DNA of 64,000 nucleotides from an uncultured Allomuricauda sp. (GCF_947499695.1 NZ_CANMPQ010000001.1:124001-188000), one strand, 5' to 3'. Positions 33,784 to 43,001 are shown, counted from the stretch's first letter. The notes: a model not told the origin generated them from the letters alone. Numbers and translations are program-made.

Positions 33784-35988
33784 TTAAATTCTGGTCACTT
33801 TATCGATGCCCTCAACCTGCTTCAGATTGTTCATCAATTTTTTAAGGATATTGTTGTTTTTTACTACCAATTTTATTTTTCCGGTAAAAGTACCTCCATC
33901 CGCACTAAAATTGAGGTTACGCATGTTCACATGCATGTTGTCCGATATGATATTGGTAATATCGTTTACCAATCCTAAATTGTCAATTCCGGTTAATTCA
34001 ATATCCGCTGCGAATTCTTCTTGGGTGGAGTCAATCCACTTGGCCGACATAATACGATATGCATAGTTCGATTGCAATGAGATGGCGTTTGGACAGTTTT
34101 TTTTGTGCACTTTTATTCCGTCGTTCACGCTTACAAAACCAAATACTTCATCCCCGGGAATTGGATTACAGCATTGGGACAATTTGTATGTTAGCTTTTC
34201 CTCTTCCTTTCCAAACACAAGCATGTCGTACTTGGTGGTTATTTCCTCCTTGTCAACATCTTTGGGTACAGGATTTCTACGAATCTTATTCTTGAAGAAA
34301 TTCAAAAATGCATTGTGATACGATGAGGCAAAGTCTTTTATGCGTTCATTGTCGATAACCCCGATTCCTACTCTATAAAAGAGGTCTAAACTGGTTTTAA
34401 GCTTGAAAAAGGTCACCAGTTTATTGACGGTATCCTCATTAAGCGTAATTTTTTGGGATTTTAATTTTCTTCGCAGAATTTCCTTTCCATCTGAGGCAAT
34501 GCTTTTTTTCTCCTCGCTCAGCGAAGACTTAATTTTAGAGCGTGCCCTGGCCGTTTGAGCATAATCAAGCCAGCTTTGATTGGGTTTTGCGCTTTCCGAG
34601 GTAATGATTTCAACTTGGTCGCCACTGCTCAATTCGGAGCCGAGAGGCACTAGTTTTCCATTCACCCGCGCTCCTCGGGTCTTCATGCCAACCTCTGTAT
34701 GGATGTGAAAGGCGAAATCCAATGGTGTTGACCCTTTGGGCATCGATTTTAACTCTCCTTTTGGCGTAAAAACAAAAATCTCTTTTGAGTATAAGTTCAG
34801 TTTGAATTCCTCTACAAAATCCACTGCATTTCCATTTGAGGTTTCCAGTGCTTCTTGCAAACGGTTCAACCATTCTTCAATTCCCTGTTCTTTTTGTACC
34901 CCATGCTTGTATTTAAAATGCGCAGCATACCCTTTTTCAGCGATTTCGTGCATACGCTCACTTCGTATCTGTACTTCGACCCATTTTCCTTTTGGGCCCA
35001 TCACCGTAATATGAAGGGCTTCATAGCCAGTAGACTTTGGAGAAGTTATCCAATCACGAAGACGAATAGGATTGGGTGTGAAGTGATCAGTGACTATGGA
35101 ATAGATTTTCCATGCCAGGAACTTCTCATTTTTTTTATCGGACTTGTAAATGATTCGAATCGCAAACTTGTCATATACTTCATCAAAAGTTACGTTTTGG
35201 GCCTTCATTTTCCTGCGAATGGAAAAGATGGACTTCATCCGCCCCTTAATGTTATAGTTTAGTCCCTCCTTATCCAAGGAATTTCGAATAACATTGGAGA
35301 AATCATCGATATAGGCCAACTGCTCTTCCTCGGTATCCTCGATTTTCGCCTGTATATCTTGATATACTTCTGGTTCAGTATACTTCAAACTCAAGTCCTC
35401 AAGATGGGTCTTGATGTTATAAAGACCTATCCTATGAGCCAATGGCGCATAGATGTAGAGGGTTTCGGATGCAATTTTAACCTGCTTGTGCTCGGGCATG
35501 GAATCCATGGTGAGCATATTGTGGTACCGGTCCGCAATTTTGATGATGATTACACGAACATCATCATGTAAGGTGAGCAGCATTTTTCGGAAATTCTCCG
35601 CTTGCTGACTAATATCCTTGTCCTTTTTAAGGTGAGCTATTTTGGTTAGTCCGTCAACAATACGTGCTACGGTCTCCCCAAACATGCGCTCAATATCATC
35701 TAATGTATATGGAGTATCCTCAACAACATCATGGAGTAGGGCGGAAGCTATGGAGACAGCATCAAGCCCAATTTTTGAAGCAACAATTTTTGCCACGGCA
35801 ATGGGGTGAAAAATATACGCCTCACCTGATTTGCGTCGTTGGTCTTTATGCGCATCAACCGCCACATCAAAAGCAGAGCGTATCAGTTTCTTGTCCTCAT
35901 TGGTCAAGGTCTGATAGCTAATGCGAAGCAATTCTTTGTATTGCTTGGCAATCTCCTTATTCTCTTTTTCGATAGCAGCCTCCGTCAT
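33784..35988 (-). CDS. Bifunctional RelA/SpoT-type (p)ppGpp synthetase/hydrolase
   Basis: A 734-residue Rel/Spo homologue controlling the stringent response. The N-terminal HD hydrolase domain has HPIAVAKIVA and LLHDVVEDT (residues about 60-100) and appears intact. The synthetase domain follows with GRMKSIFSIRRKM, VYDKFAIRII, STGYEALHITV and EVQIRSERMHEIAEKGYAAHFKYK (given here in part, residues about 240-370). The TGS domain starts at EIFVFTPKGELKSMPKGSTP, and an ACT domain forms the C-terminus. Both catalytic halves seem complete. It leads the rel-fur-purA series, 42 bp before fur. Confidence 0.96.
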   Translation of the reverse strand: MTEAAIEKENKEIAKQYKELLRISYQTLTNEDKKLIRSAFDVAVDAHKDQRRKSGEAYIFHPIAVAKIVASKIGLDAVSIASALLHDVVEDTPYTLDDIERMFGETVARIVDGLTKIAHLKKDKDISQQAENFRKMLLTLHDDVRVIIIKIADRYHNMLTMDSMPEHKQVKIASETLYIYAPLAHRIGLYNIKTHLEDLSLKYTEPEVYQDIQAKIEDTEEEQLAYIDDFSNVIRNSLDKEGLNYNIKGRMKSIFSIRRKMKAQNVTFDEVYDKFAIRIIYKSDKKNEKFLAWKIYSIVTDHFTPNPIRLRDWITSPKSTGYEALHITVMGPKGKWVEVQIRSERMHEIAEKGYAAHFKYKHGVQKEQGIEEWLNRLQEALETSNGNAVDFVEEFKLNLYSKEIFVFTPKGELKSMPKGSTPLDFAFHIHTEVGMKTRGARVNGKLVPLGSELSSGDQVEIITSESAKPNQSWLDYAQTARARSKIKSSLSEEKKSIASDGKEILRRKLKSQKITLNEDTVNKLVTFFKLKTSLDLFYRVGIGVIDNERIKDFASSYHNAFLNFFKNKIRRNPVPKDVDKEEITTKYDMLVFGKEEEKLTYKLSQCCNPIPGDEVFGFVSVNDGIKVHKKNCPNAISLQSNYAYRIMSAKWIDSTQEEFAADIELTGIDNLGLVNDITNIISDNMHVNMRNLNFSADGGTFTGKIKLVVKNNNILKKLMNNLKQVEGIDKVTRI

Positions 35989-36032
35989 AGTAAATTAAAG
36001 TTACCATAATCTTTAATGGTAAACAACAAAAA

Positions 36033-37265
36033 CTATGCCTTTAAGTTCCTTATTCGTTCAATTAAGGGAGGGTGGGAATAATGAACAAAAACATATGCCG
36101 GATGCGGCGTAAGATTGCTCAAACTGTTCTTCGACAACTTTTTTAAAGATGTAATCAATGGTTGTGCAGCAAAGGTAGTTTTGGCATAATCATCCGCCTG
36201 GAATTCGAATTTTCTAGATAAATAATTCATGGCGAGACTGGTTATTTCGGAGATAGGACTGTACAACAAAACAAACCCAATAAGTCCTGCATGAAAGCTT
36301 GGTATGGAAACTCCAATGGCCAAAGATATTTCGGGAGTGTTTATAAAAAGGGATAAAATGTACAGCGTAAAACCCATCAACCCTAGTGAAACCACAAGGT
36401 TGAAAATAATATGTTTACGCTTATAATGGCCAACTTCATGCGCTAGAACTGCAACAATTTCATCTTCATCCAAATCGTTGATCAAAGTGTCGAACAAGGT
36501 GATCCTCTTTTCCTTTCCAAATCCAGAAAAATAAGCATTGGCTTTGGTAGACCTTTTTGAACCGTCAATCACAAAAATGTTCTGCAACTCAAAGCCCACT
36601 TTTTTCGCGTAGGTTTCAATGGCGCTTTTTAAGCTTCCGTCTGATAGCGGAGTCTGCTTGTTGAACAAAGGAACAATCAATCGACTGTAAAACAGATTCA
36701 TAAATAGGATGAAGGCTGCTGCCAATAACCAAGCATACATCCAAAATTCAGGTCCCGTCCATTGGTAGAACAAGATGAATAAAGACAGTATTCCTCCACC
36801 AAACAAAGCAGCAAGCAACATTCCCTTTAGTTTGTCTAAAAAGAATATTTTTTTTGTGGATTTGTTAAACCCATAGCGCTGTTCAATAACAAAGGTCTGG
36901 TAATACGAAAAGGGTAATCCTAAAATGCCACTTCCCAATAAGATGATACCAAAAAATACTAAGGCCATGGGAATAGTTTCGTCAACCCAGGCACGTGTAA
37001 GTCCATCTACCCATTCAAATCCTCCAAAGAATAGAAAACCAAGTGTTAGAAGAAGTGAGAAGCCATCTGAAAACATACCGAATCTATAATTGGTAAGCTT
37101 ATATTCCTGGGATTTTTGATATTCGGCTGTGTCGAAAACATCATTTAACTCCTGCGGAACATTCGATTTAAAACGACGCGCATTTAGGTACTCCAGTAGC
37201 TGTTGAATAAGGTATTGAATGACCAGAATTGCAATGATCACGTAGAACAAAGTAGTTTTTTCCAT
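36033..37265 (-). CDS. M48-family membrane zinc metalloprotease (STE24-like)
   Basis: A 410-residue integral-membrane peptidase related to CAAX prenyl protease 1 / Ste24. Several hydrophobic segments precede the zinc site VLAHEVGHYKRKH (HExxH), with the third ligand Glu in SRKFEFQADDYAK. The N-terminal CAAX-protease extension with about four membrane spans is present (for example LPFSYYQTFVIEQRYGFNK, typical of Ste24). Because bacteria do not prenylate proteins, quality control of membrane proteins is the likely role. It follows the RNA methyltransferase gene by 3 bp. Confidence 0.94.
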   Translation of the reverse strand: MEKTTLFYVIIAILVIQYLIQQLLEYLNARRFKSNVPQELNDVFDTAEYQKSQEYKLTNYRFGMFSDGFSLLLTLGFLFFGGFEWVDGLTRAWVDETIPMALVFFGIILLGSGILGLPFSYYQTFVIEQRYGFNKSTKKIFFLDKLKGMLLAALFGGGILSLFILFYQWTGPEFWMYAWLLAAAFILFMNLFYSRLIVPLFNKQTPLSDGSLKSAIETYAKKVGFELQNIFVIDGSKRSTKANAYFSGFGKEKRITLFDTLINDLDEDEIVAVLAHEVGHYKRKHIIFNLVVSLGLMGFTLYILSLFINTPEISLAIGVSIPSFHAGLIGFVLLYSPISEITSLAMNYLSRKFEFQADDYAKTTFAAQPLITSLKKLSKNSLSNLTPHPAYVFVHYSHPPLIERIRNLKA

Positions 37266-37268
37266 AGC

Positions 37269-38072
37269 TTAAAATCCGCGCTGACGCTTTGCCTCAAATA
37301 TAAGTATTGCTGCCGAGACGGAAACGTTCATGGAGTCAATTTCGCCTTGCATGGGAATTATGATGTTCTGGTCCGAACTTTGTAGCCAATCGTCCGTTAA
37401 ACCGCTGGACTCTGTGCCCACAACTATAGCAGTACTTGAATTAAAGTCGCAATCCACGTAGTTTTTGGATGCAGTTAGGGCTGCGCAAAATATTTGGATG
37501 TTTCTATCCTTAAGAAAAGCAATGATTTCGGAAGTGGTCCCCATTCCGATGGTATTGGTAAAAACACAGCCAACACTTGAACGAATTATGTTTGGATTAT
37601 AGAGATCTGTTCTTGGATTGGCTATCAAAACTGCATCTACTGCAGCTGCATCCGCGGTTCGTAGCAAAGCACCAATATTGCCCGGTTTTTCAGGAGCTTC
37701 AGCCACTAAAATCAATGGGTTCTTCTTCTCCAACATAAGATTTCCTAGAGTTTGATCTTTTGTCTGGGCAATACATAATATTCCTTCAGTACTTTCGCGA
37801 TAAGCTATTTTTTCATAGACTGATTTGGACAGCTGAACACATTGGACCTCTGAGTTTTTGGAAATAGCTGTTTGGGAAAAATCAGGAAGAATATCAGGAC
37901 AGTAAAGCAAGGTATTGATGCTATAACCTCCCTTTAGGACCATCTCGATTTCGCGTTGTCCTTCCACCACAAAAAGTCCTGTCTTTTTTCGCTCCCTAGA
38001 TTTCTCCTTAAGCAGAATTACCTTCTTTATTAGGGAATTCTGGGCACTACTGATTAATTTGATTTCCTCCAC
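37269..38072 (-). CDS. SPOUT (TrmH/RlmB-type) RNA methyltransferase
   Basis: A 267-residue SAM-dependent 2'-O-methyltransferase acting on rRNA or tRNA. An N-terminal substrate-binding domain (VEGQREIEMVLKGG) precedes the SPOUT knot with its three motifs: NIGALLRTADAAAVDAVLI, VGTESSGLTDDWL and IPMQGEIDSMNVSVSAAIL. The start codon is GTG. A TATTTTTG box lies on the minus strand at 38077-38084, only a few bases before this GTG, which would give an almost leaderless message if used; no -33 partner was found. The modified nucleotide is unknown. Confidence 0.93.
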   Translation of the reverse strand: MEEIKLISSAQNSLIKKVILLKEKSRERKKTGLFVVEGQREIEMVLKGGYSINTLLYCPDILPDFSQTAISKNSEVQCVQLSKSVYEKIAYRESTEGILCIAQTKDQTLGNLMLEKKNPLILVAEAPEKPGNIGALLRTADAAAVDAVLIANPRTDLYNPNIIRSSVGCVFTNTIGMGTTSEIIAFLKDRNIQIFCAALTASKNYVDCDFNSSTAIVVGTESSGLTDDWLQSSDQNIIIPMQGEIDSMNVSVSAAILIFEAKRQRGF

Positions 38073-38140
38073 ACATCAAAAATACATATTCTTGTAATCT
38101 TAGAATTGCTTTTACGACAAAGCGGCAAACAACTACCCAC

Positions 38141-38947
38141 ATGAGAAATTTTAGTATTATACTTCTTGCATGTATGGCTTTTGCTTGTAAGAACAACCCT
38201 CAAAAAGAAGTTATCACCACAGAAACTGAAAAGGTGGAAATGGCTATGGTGAAGAGTTATCCTGAAGCTCTTGAAAATGTATTTGCAGCCCATGGTGGAT
38301 TAAAAAACTGGAAAAAACAGCGAACGCTGTCTTATGAGATTCCAAAATCCGATTTGAAAGAACTGCATACCATAGATCTTTGGACACGAAACGACCGAAT
38401 TGATACCGAGAAATTTGCTATGGGCTCCAATGGTTCCAAGGTTTGGCTTTTAGACGTTGCCGAGAATTACGAAGGAGATGCCGTTTTTTATCATAATCTA
38501 ATGTTTTATTTCTATGCAATGCCCTTTGTTTTGGCGGATGATGGTATAAACTATGGGGAAACCGAAGATTTAGTATACGAGGGCAAGAGTTATCCAGGAA
38601 TTCGTATTTCATACGATTCGGGTGTAGGAACTTCGCCAAAAGATGAATATTTTATTCATTTTGACGCTGAGACCCATAAAATGACATGGCTGGGTTACAC
38701 CGTTACTTACCGAACTGGAGAAATTTCGGATAACGTAAAGTGGATTCGATACGATGATTGGCAAGATGTAGAGGGGTTAAACCTGCCAAAATCGATAACC
38801 TGGCACAATTACGAAGGGACCAAAATCTTAGATGCTAGAAGTACTGTGAATTTTGAAAACATATCGTTAAGCACTGCAGCTAAGCCTGAAGGGTATTTTG
38901 CAAAGCCTGATGATGCGATTTTCGTTGAGGCAAAGAAAAAGCAGTAA
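38141..38947 (+). CDS. DUF6503 lipoprotein
   Basis: A 268-residue lipoprotein with signal MRNFSIILLACMAFAC. A conserved opening AHGGLKNWKKQRTLSYEI begins the domain, followed by alternating strands rich in aromatic residues that resemble outer-membrane-lipoprotein sorting folds (LolA/LolB-like). I recognise it as the DUF6503 family of Bacteroidota; no enzymatic residues are evident and the function is unknown. It is divergent from the RNA methyltransferase and convergent with the DUF3810 gene. Confidence 0.8.
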   Translation: MRNFSIILLACMAFACKNNPQKEVITTETEKVEMAMVKSYPEALENVFAAHGGLKNWKKQRTLSYEIPKSDLKELHTIDLWTRNDRIDTEKFAMGSNGSKVWLLDVAENYEGDAVFYHNLMFYFYAMPFVLADDGINYGETEDLVYEGKSYPGIRISYDSGVGTSPKDEYFIHFDAETHKMTWLGYTVTYRTGEISDNVKWIRYDDWQDVEGLNLPKSITWHNYEGTKILDARSTVNFENISLSTAAKPEGYFAKPDDAIFVEAKKKQ

Positions 38948-38953
38948 CGCTTT

Positions 38954-40024
38954 TCAAAATCCATTTTGGTCGTGGTAGCTTATCAATAGGCCCACGACCG
39001 AATTGTAGCTTTGAATTCCCTCTTCTTGGTTATTTGCTTTTAAAAAGGTATTGAAAATTGATTTAAACACAGGTTCCAAAGGATTTTCATATCCTGCCCA
39101 GAATTCTGATAGTTCCCTGAAATTCTTTTTAACCCCAGGGTTAAGTTTTTGAACAATTTCTTTGGACTTTGCCTCATCTTTTCGAGCCAAATCGGACAAG
39201 CAGTAACCAAGTGCGTGATTGTATGCCGCGTATTTGAAATAAGGGTCTTCATTCTGTGAAGTAACAAGAAATCCTATAAAATTGGTGGCATCCTCCGCAG
39301 AATAACCCAATTGATGACCCACTTCATGACCACTAACCGTTGGCAACCTAAATAATGGTGTTATACCGTTTACTTGTGCTTCATTGGAAAATGGATTGAG
39401 GTATCCGCCATACCCCATATAAGTTAAGGGAGTACTGAATAACGAAGCTTTTAAACTAACTTTTTTGTATTCAAAGTCAGGATAAGTTTCCTTCAATTTT
39501 GAATACCCTTCTTCCGTTTTTTGAAAAATCTCTTTTCTGGAATACGGTATTTTTACTGGATCAATAGTGTCTCCGGTAATCTTGGTTTGATAATAGTTGG
39601 TTCGGTCCGCGATGTACTCGGTGAAATCTGTCAATCCTTCTAAACTGTATTCTTTTTCAATACCCATTTTGGTAGTGATGGGCAAACGATAATAGTTCAT
39701 CCCCCATAAAAGATGAAAGGCAAAATAGACTATGGAGAGCACCACCAAGATATCTTTGCCAAAAAGCAACGGTTTTCTTCTAATGGATTTCCAATTTTTG
39801 AAAAGATATTTTACTGCAAACCAAAATAGTAGGAGGTAAAAAATATCACCTATAGAAAAGGGAATCCAACCAAAAAGAGTTCTGAAAAATTGAGATATAG
39901 GTGGATACAATCCATTGCTATAATAGTTTTCCACGAATTCTGGATAGCTGCCAATCCATTTTACGAGTATGATTTGTATTGGCAGGGCAATCGCAATAAT
40001 TGTTTTGACTTTCTGTCCTTTCAA
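38954..40024 (-). CDS. DUF3810 membrane protein, putative zinc metalloprotease
   Basis: A 356-residue protein with about three N-terminal hydrophobic segments (residues about 8-28, 50-75 and 88-110) and a soluble domain behind. The soluble part contains SGHEVGHQLGYSAEDATNFIG, an HExxH zinc-protease motif with a downstream Glu suited as third ligand. The protein is of the DUF3810 family, for which I know no characterised substrate. It ends 6 bp after the DUF6503 stop on the opposite strand. Confidence 0.85.
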   Translation of the reverse strand: MKGQKVKTIIAIALPIQIILVKWIGSYPEFVENYYSNGLYPPISQFFRTLFGWIPFSIGDIFYLLLFWFAVKYLFKNWKSIRRKPLLFGKDILVVLSIVYFAFHLLWGMNYYRLPITTKMGIEKEYSLEGLTDFTEYIADRTNYYQTKITGDTIDPVKIPYSRKEIFQKTEEGYSKLKETYPDFEYKKVSLKASLFSTPLTYMGYGGYLNPFSNEAQVNGITPLFRLPTVSGHEVGHQLGYSAEDATNFIGFLVTSQNEDPYFKYAAYNHALGYCLSDLARKDEAKSKEIVQKLNPGVKKNFRELSEFWAGYENPLEPVFKSIFNTFLKANNQEEGIQSYNSVVGLLISYHDQNGF

Positions 40025-40108
40025 AATAGCAAGCTGGGTATTATTTGCTTCTAATCTAGTTCTTAATTCCTAGATTGCCAATACAGACTTTCATCTTAAC
40101 AAAGCTTT

Positions 40109-40143
40109 ATACAAAAGAAAAAGCAGCACCTAGTGCTGCTTTT
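40109..40143 (-). terminator. Rho-independent terminator of the nrnA-gldI-PPIase operon
   Basis: An 11-bp perfect stem (AAAAGCAGCAC / GTGCTGCTTTT) with a 3-nt CTA loop. Read on the minus strand it is followed by TTTTTCTTTTG, giving a good T-tract. It lies 23 bp after the stop of the PPIase gene. Confidence 0.85.
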
Positions 40144-40165
40144 CAGAATATTTGATGGAATAATA

Positions 40166-41281
40166 TTATTCCTGAATTCCAGTAATCTCCAAATCGAAAA
40201 TAAGATCAGAGTTGGGAGGGATTGGACCTCCGCCTTGAGCACCATAACCTAAATGAGGAGGAATAAAGAGACGAACTTTATCGCCCACAGACATGGTTTG
40301 CAAACCTTCTTTAAAACCTGCTATCAATCTGGCCTCTGGACTGTAGTCCATTGGAAATGGTTGATAACCGCCCTGGTCTCTTCTACCCGGATTCAATTTA
40401 TTGAATTTTGCCGCCATTTCTTCAACATTACTATCAAATAAATCTCCATTAGGTAACCAACCAGCATAGTTAACAAATACCTTTTGACCGATTTTTGGTT
40501 TCTCACCATCTCCTTTTTTCAAAGACAAAATGCGCAGTCCTGATGTGGTTTCTTCAGCTTCCTCTTTTTGTTTGGCAAATTCAATGGCGTAGTCCCCAAT
40601 CATTTTTTTGAAGGCTGCAACTGCGGCCTCTTCTGCTTTAAAATAGTCTTGAATTACCTGGACAGCATCGAATTTTTTAGCTTCTTTACCATTCCGAACG
40701 ATTTCCACCTTGTTCATGACTACGTCAACTTCAGGCTTGTCTACAGGTACGGTTTTTACATTGGCGATAGTATCTAAAACTTCGATTCCAACAATAACTT
40801 CACCAAAAACAGTATGTTTTCCGTTTAACCAAGGAGTTTCTTTGTGCGTAATGAAAAATTGACTTCCGTTGGTTTTTGGACCTGAATTGGCCATTGATAA
40901 AATTCCTTTTTTGGAATGTGCTAAAGAATCATGGAATTCATCTTTGAACTTATAACCTGGGTTTCCTTTTCCGGTACCCAACGGATCACCACTCTGAATC
41001 ATAAAATCCTTTATAACTCTATGGAAAATGATACCATCATAGTAGTTTTTTCCTTTTAGGCTATCCGCAACATAGGGGTTTGTACCTTCGGCAAGTGCTA
41101 CAAAATTGGCAACAGTTACAGGAGTTTTCTCATGCTCCAGTTTAATGATGATATCTCCCTTTGTTGTCTGAATATCAGCAAAGATACCATCACCTAAATC
41201 GGCATATTTGCTTGATTTGCATCCTAAAAGAGTAATTGAGAATAGGGTGAGTAAAACAAGTGATTGTTTCATTGTATTCAT
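40166..41281 (-). CDS. Lipoprotein fusing cyclophilin and FKBP peptidyl-prolyl isomerase domains
   Basis: A 371-residue lipoprotein with signal ending Leu-Leu-Gly-Cys. Residues about 30-200 form a cyclophilin: GIIFHRVIKDFMIQSGDPLGTG, NGSQFFIT and WLNGKHTVFGEV carry the usual catalytic Arg, Phe, Gln and Trp/His positions. A helical linker rich in Glu and Lys follows. Residues about 255-371 form an FKBP domain: KIGQKVFVNYAGWLPNGDLFDSN, IAGFKEGLQTMSVGDKVRLFIPP and GYGAQ. Two unrelated prolyl isomerase folds are thus joined in one exported chain. The start overlaps the gldI stop (ATGA). It probably assists folding of exported proteins. Confidence 0.95.
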   Translation of the reverse strand: MNTMKQSLVLLTLFSITLLGCKSSKYADLGDGIFADIQTTKGDIIIKLEHEKTPVTVANFVALAEGTNPYVADSLKGKNYYDGIIFHRVIKDFMIQSGDPLGTGKGNPGYKFKDEFHDSLAHSKKGILSMANSGPKTNGSQFFITHKETPWLNGKHTVFGEVIVGIEVLDTIANVKTVPVDKPEVDVVMNKVEIVRNGKEAKKFDAVQVIQDYFKAEEAAVAAFKKMIGDYAIEFAKQKEEAEETTSGLRILSLKKGDGEKPKIGQKVFVNYAGWLPNGDLFDSNVEEMAAKFNKLNPGRRDQGGYQPFPMDYSPEARLIAGFKEGLQTMSVGDKVRLFIPPHLGYGAQGGGPIPPNSDLIFDLEITGIQE

Positions 41282-41835
41282 GGTTTAAGATTTAAACTAT
41301 CTTGATTTATAATGATTGTATGTAGTTCTATTGTAGATTTTATGGGGGTTCTTGGACCAATTCTTTCTCCATCACCATGGTAGCCATAAGCTTGCAATGA
41401 AGGGAAAAGAAAGGTCGCCCTTTCGTTGATTTTAAGCAATTTAACTGCATTTTGTAGACCTGGGAACAATTGTTCCTTGTCCACTACGTATGAGGTCGGG
41501 CCTATTTCCTTTGCAGAATATAGAGTGTCATTGCCCATTGTTAGCAGATTATAGGAAAACAAAATTTGATCATCTGTTTTTGGTAAATATGCTGAAGTCT
41601 CATTTGTGTTTTCAAAATAGTACCAAAACCCACTTGGACTTGCCACATAAGTATGTGCAGTGTCTTGATTAATAATTTCTTGAATCAACTTTTCTTCCTT
41701 AGCCAAGAGTGCTTTGTTTCGTTCAACCGATTCTTTGAAGAAACTCCCTGATTTTACCTTTACAGGCTTACGAGGTTCTGGACCACCGCAGGAGACCATT
41801 GCTAAAACTAGACTAAAGAGTAGCATCCTTCTCAT
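41278..41835 (-). CDS. gldI: Gliding-motility lipoprotein GldI (FKBP-type isomerase)
   Basis: A 185-residue lipoprotein with signal ending Met-Val-Ser-Cys. It is related to FKBP-type peptidyl-prolyl isomerases: an N-terminal helix, then GFWYYFENTNE and FPGLQNAVKLLKINERATFLFPSLQAYGY (in part) as in FKBP. The flavobacterial GldI is needed for gliding and T9SS-linked surface adhesin function. This supports a gliding organism or a T9SS user. It is the middle gene of a three-gene operon with overlaps at both ends. Confidence 0.9.
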   Translation of the reverse strand: MRRMLLFSLVLAMVSCGGPEPRKPVKVKSGSFFKESVERNKALLAKEEKLIQEIINQDTAHTYVASPSGFWYYFENTNETSAYLPKTDDQILFSYNLLTMGNDTLYSAKEIGPTSYVVDKEQLFPGLQNAVKLLKINERATFLFPSLQAYGYHGDGERIGPRTPIKSTIELHTIIINQDSLNLKP

Positions 41836-42848
41836 GGATTCAATTTTGATTTATAAGTCTTTAGGATTTCATTGAAATTCTCAATTGTAGTCTCCATATT
41901 TGTGTCACTTCGACCTCCAGCTGCGTTGTCATGTCCGCCACCATTAAAATGTTTACGGGCAAATTCGTTTACTGAAAAGTCTCCCACGGAACGGAAGGAA
42001 ATCTTGATGATGCCTTCTTCCTTATTTTCAATAAAAATAACAGCGAATACAATTCCTTCCAGAGTTAGTCCGTAGTTGACAAAACCTTCGGTATCTCCTT
42101 TTTTAAAGTTGTTGGCGTCCAACTCATCTTGAGATAGGGTAATATATGCGGTCTTATATTCTTGCAAAATCACCATATTGCTCAGTGCAACCCCCAAAAG
42201 ATGAAGTCGTGAGGGCGAATTAGTATCAAAAACCTGTCTGTGGATTTCCATGTTGTCCGCACCTCTATCAATTAAATCCGAGACTACTTTATGGGTCCTG
42301 CTGGACGTAGAACGATATTTAAACGAACCAGTATCGGTCATGATGCCAGTATACAAATTGGTCGCAATTGAAGCATCAATTTTATCCAATCCTCCAAGGT
42401 ATTCTATAAAGTTGTATACCATTTCACAAGTTGAACTCATCGATACATCGGAGTAGGTCACCCTCGCATAATCTTTAGGCTGCTGATGGTGATCTATCAT
42501 AATAAAATCGGCTTGTTTATCTTTTAGAATTGCTTCCAATTGACCGGTTCTGGAAAGATCGTTAAAATCCAAAGTGAAAATTACAGTTGCTTCCTCAAGT
42601 CTTTTTTTGGCTTGTGAATTTTCCTTTTCAAAGTTGAGGACGACCTCGTTTTTGGGCATCCATTTCAAAAATTTTGGATAGTCGTTAGGAGCAATTACCG
42701 AAACCTCTTGCTTAAGCGACTTAAGAAAGCAATACAATCCCAAGCACGAACCAATGGCGTCGCCATCTGGGTTTTTGTGGGGTATGATCACGATCTTTTG
42801 GGGTTGGGAAAGTATCGACTTTACCGTCGCAATATCCTCTAAATTCAT
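41832..42848 (-). CDS. nrnA: DHH/DHHA1 phosphoesterase, NrnA-type oligoribonuclease / pAp phosphatase
   Basis: Degrades short RNA oligonucleotides and dephosphorylates pAp. The 338-residue protein shows PHKNPDGDAIGSCLGLY (motif I), FTLDFNDLSR, the DHH motif as IDHHQQP, and the DHHA1 substrate site as HFNGGGHDNAAGGRS. The order is normal and the protein is complete. Its stop overlaps the gldI start. It is divergent from ndk. In Bacteroidota, which lack the orn-type enzyme as far as I know, NrnA-type proteins probably finish RNA turnover. Confidence 0.93.
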   Translation of the reverse strand: MNLEDIATVKSILSQPQKIVIIPHKNPDGDAIGSCLGLYCFLKSLKQEVSVIAPNDYPKFLKWMPKNEVVLNFEKENSQAKKRLEEATVIFTLDFNDLSRTGQLEAILKDKQADFIMIDHHQQPKDYARVTYSDVSMSSTCEMVYNFIEYLGGLDKIDASIATNLYTGIMTDTGSFKYRSTSSRTHKVVSDLIDRGADNMEIHRQVFDTNSPSRLHLLGVALSNMVILQEYKTAYITLSQDELDANNFKKGDTEGFVNYGLTLEGIVFAVIFIENKEEGIIKISFRSVGDFSVNEFARKHFNGGGHDNAAGGRSDTNMETTIENFNEILKTYKSKLNP

Positions 42849-42955
42849 GCCGGCAAAGATACAATAATATCAGAAAGACGTATTCTTTGAATGACTTTTA
42901 GATTGAAGTGTTATCCAAAAAAACTGAAAATTAACGTAAGCTTGTTCAGCGAATC

Positions 42956-42985
42956 TTGTACGTTGCATGAAAAAGCGTAAGTTTG
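42956..42985 (+). promoter_or_regulatory. Promoter of ndk
   Basis: TTG at 42956-42958 and TAAGTTTG at 42978-42985, spaced by 19 bp, make a perfect Bacteroidota promoter. The predicted start at about 42991 gives a leader of only about 10 nt before the ATG at 43002. Confidence 0.75.
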
Positions 42986-43001
42986 CGCAAAATTTTAAAA
43001 A

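Noticed and set aside
38054..38293. A small minus-strand ORF overlapping the start of the DUF6503 gene
   Set aside because: It is antisense to the lipoprotein signal of the DUF6503 gene and has no coding features.
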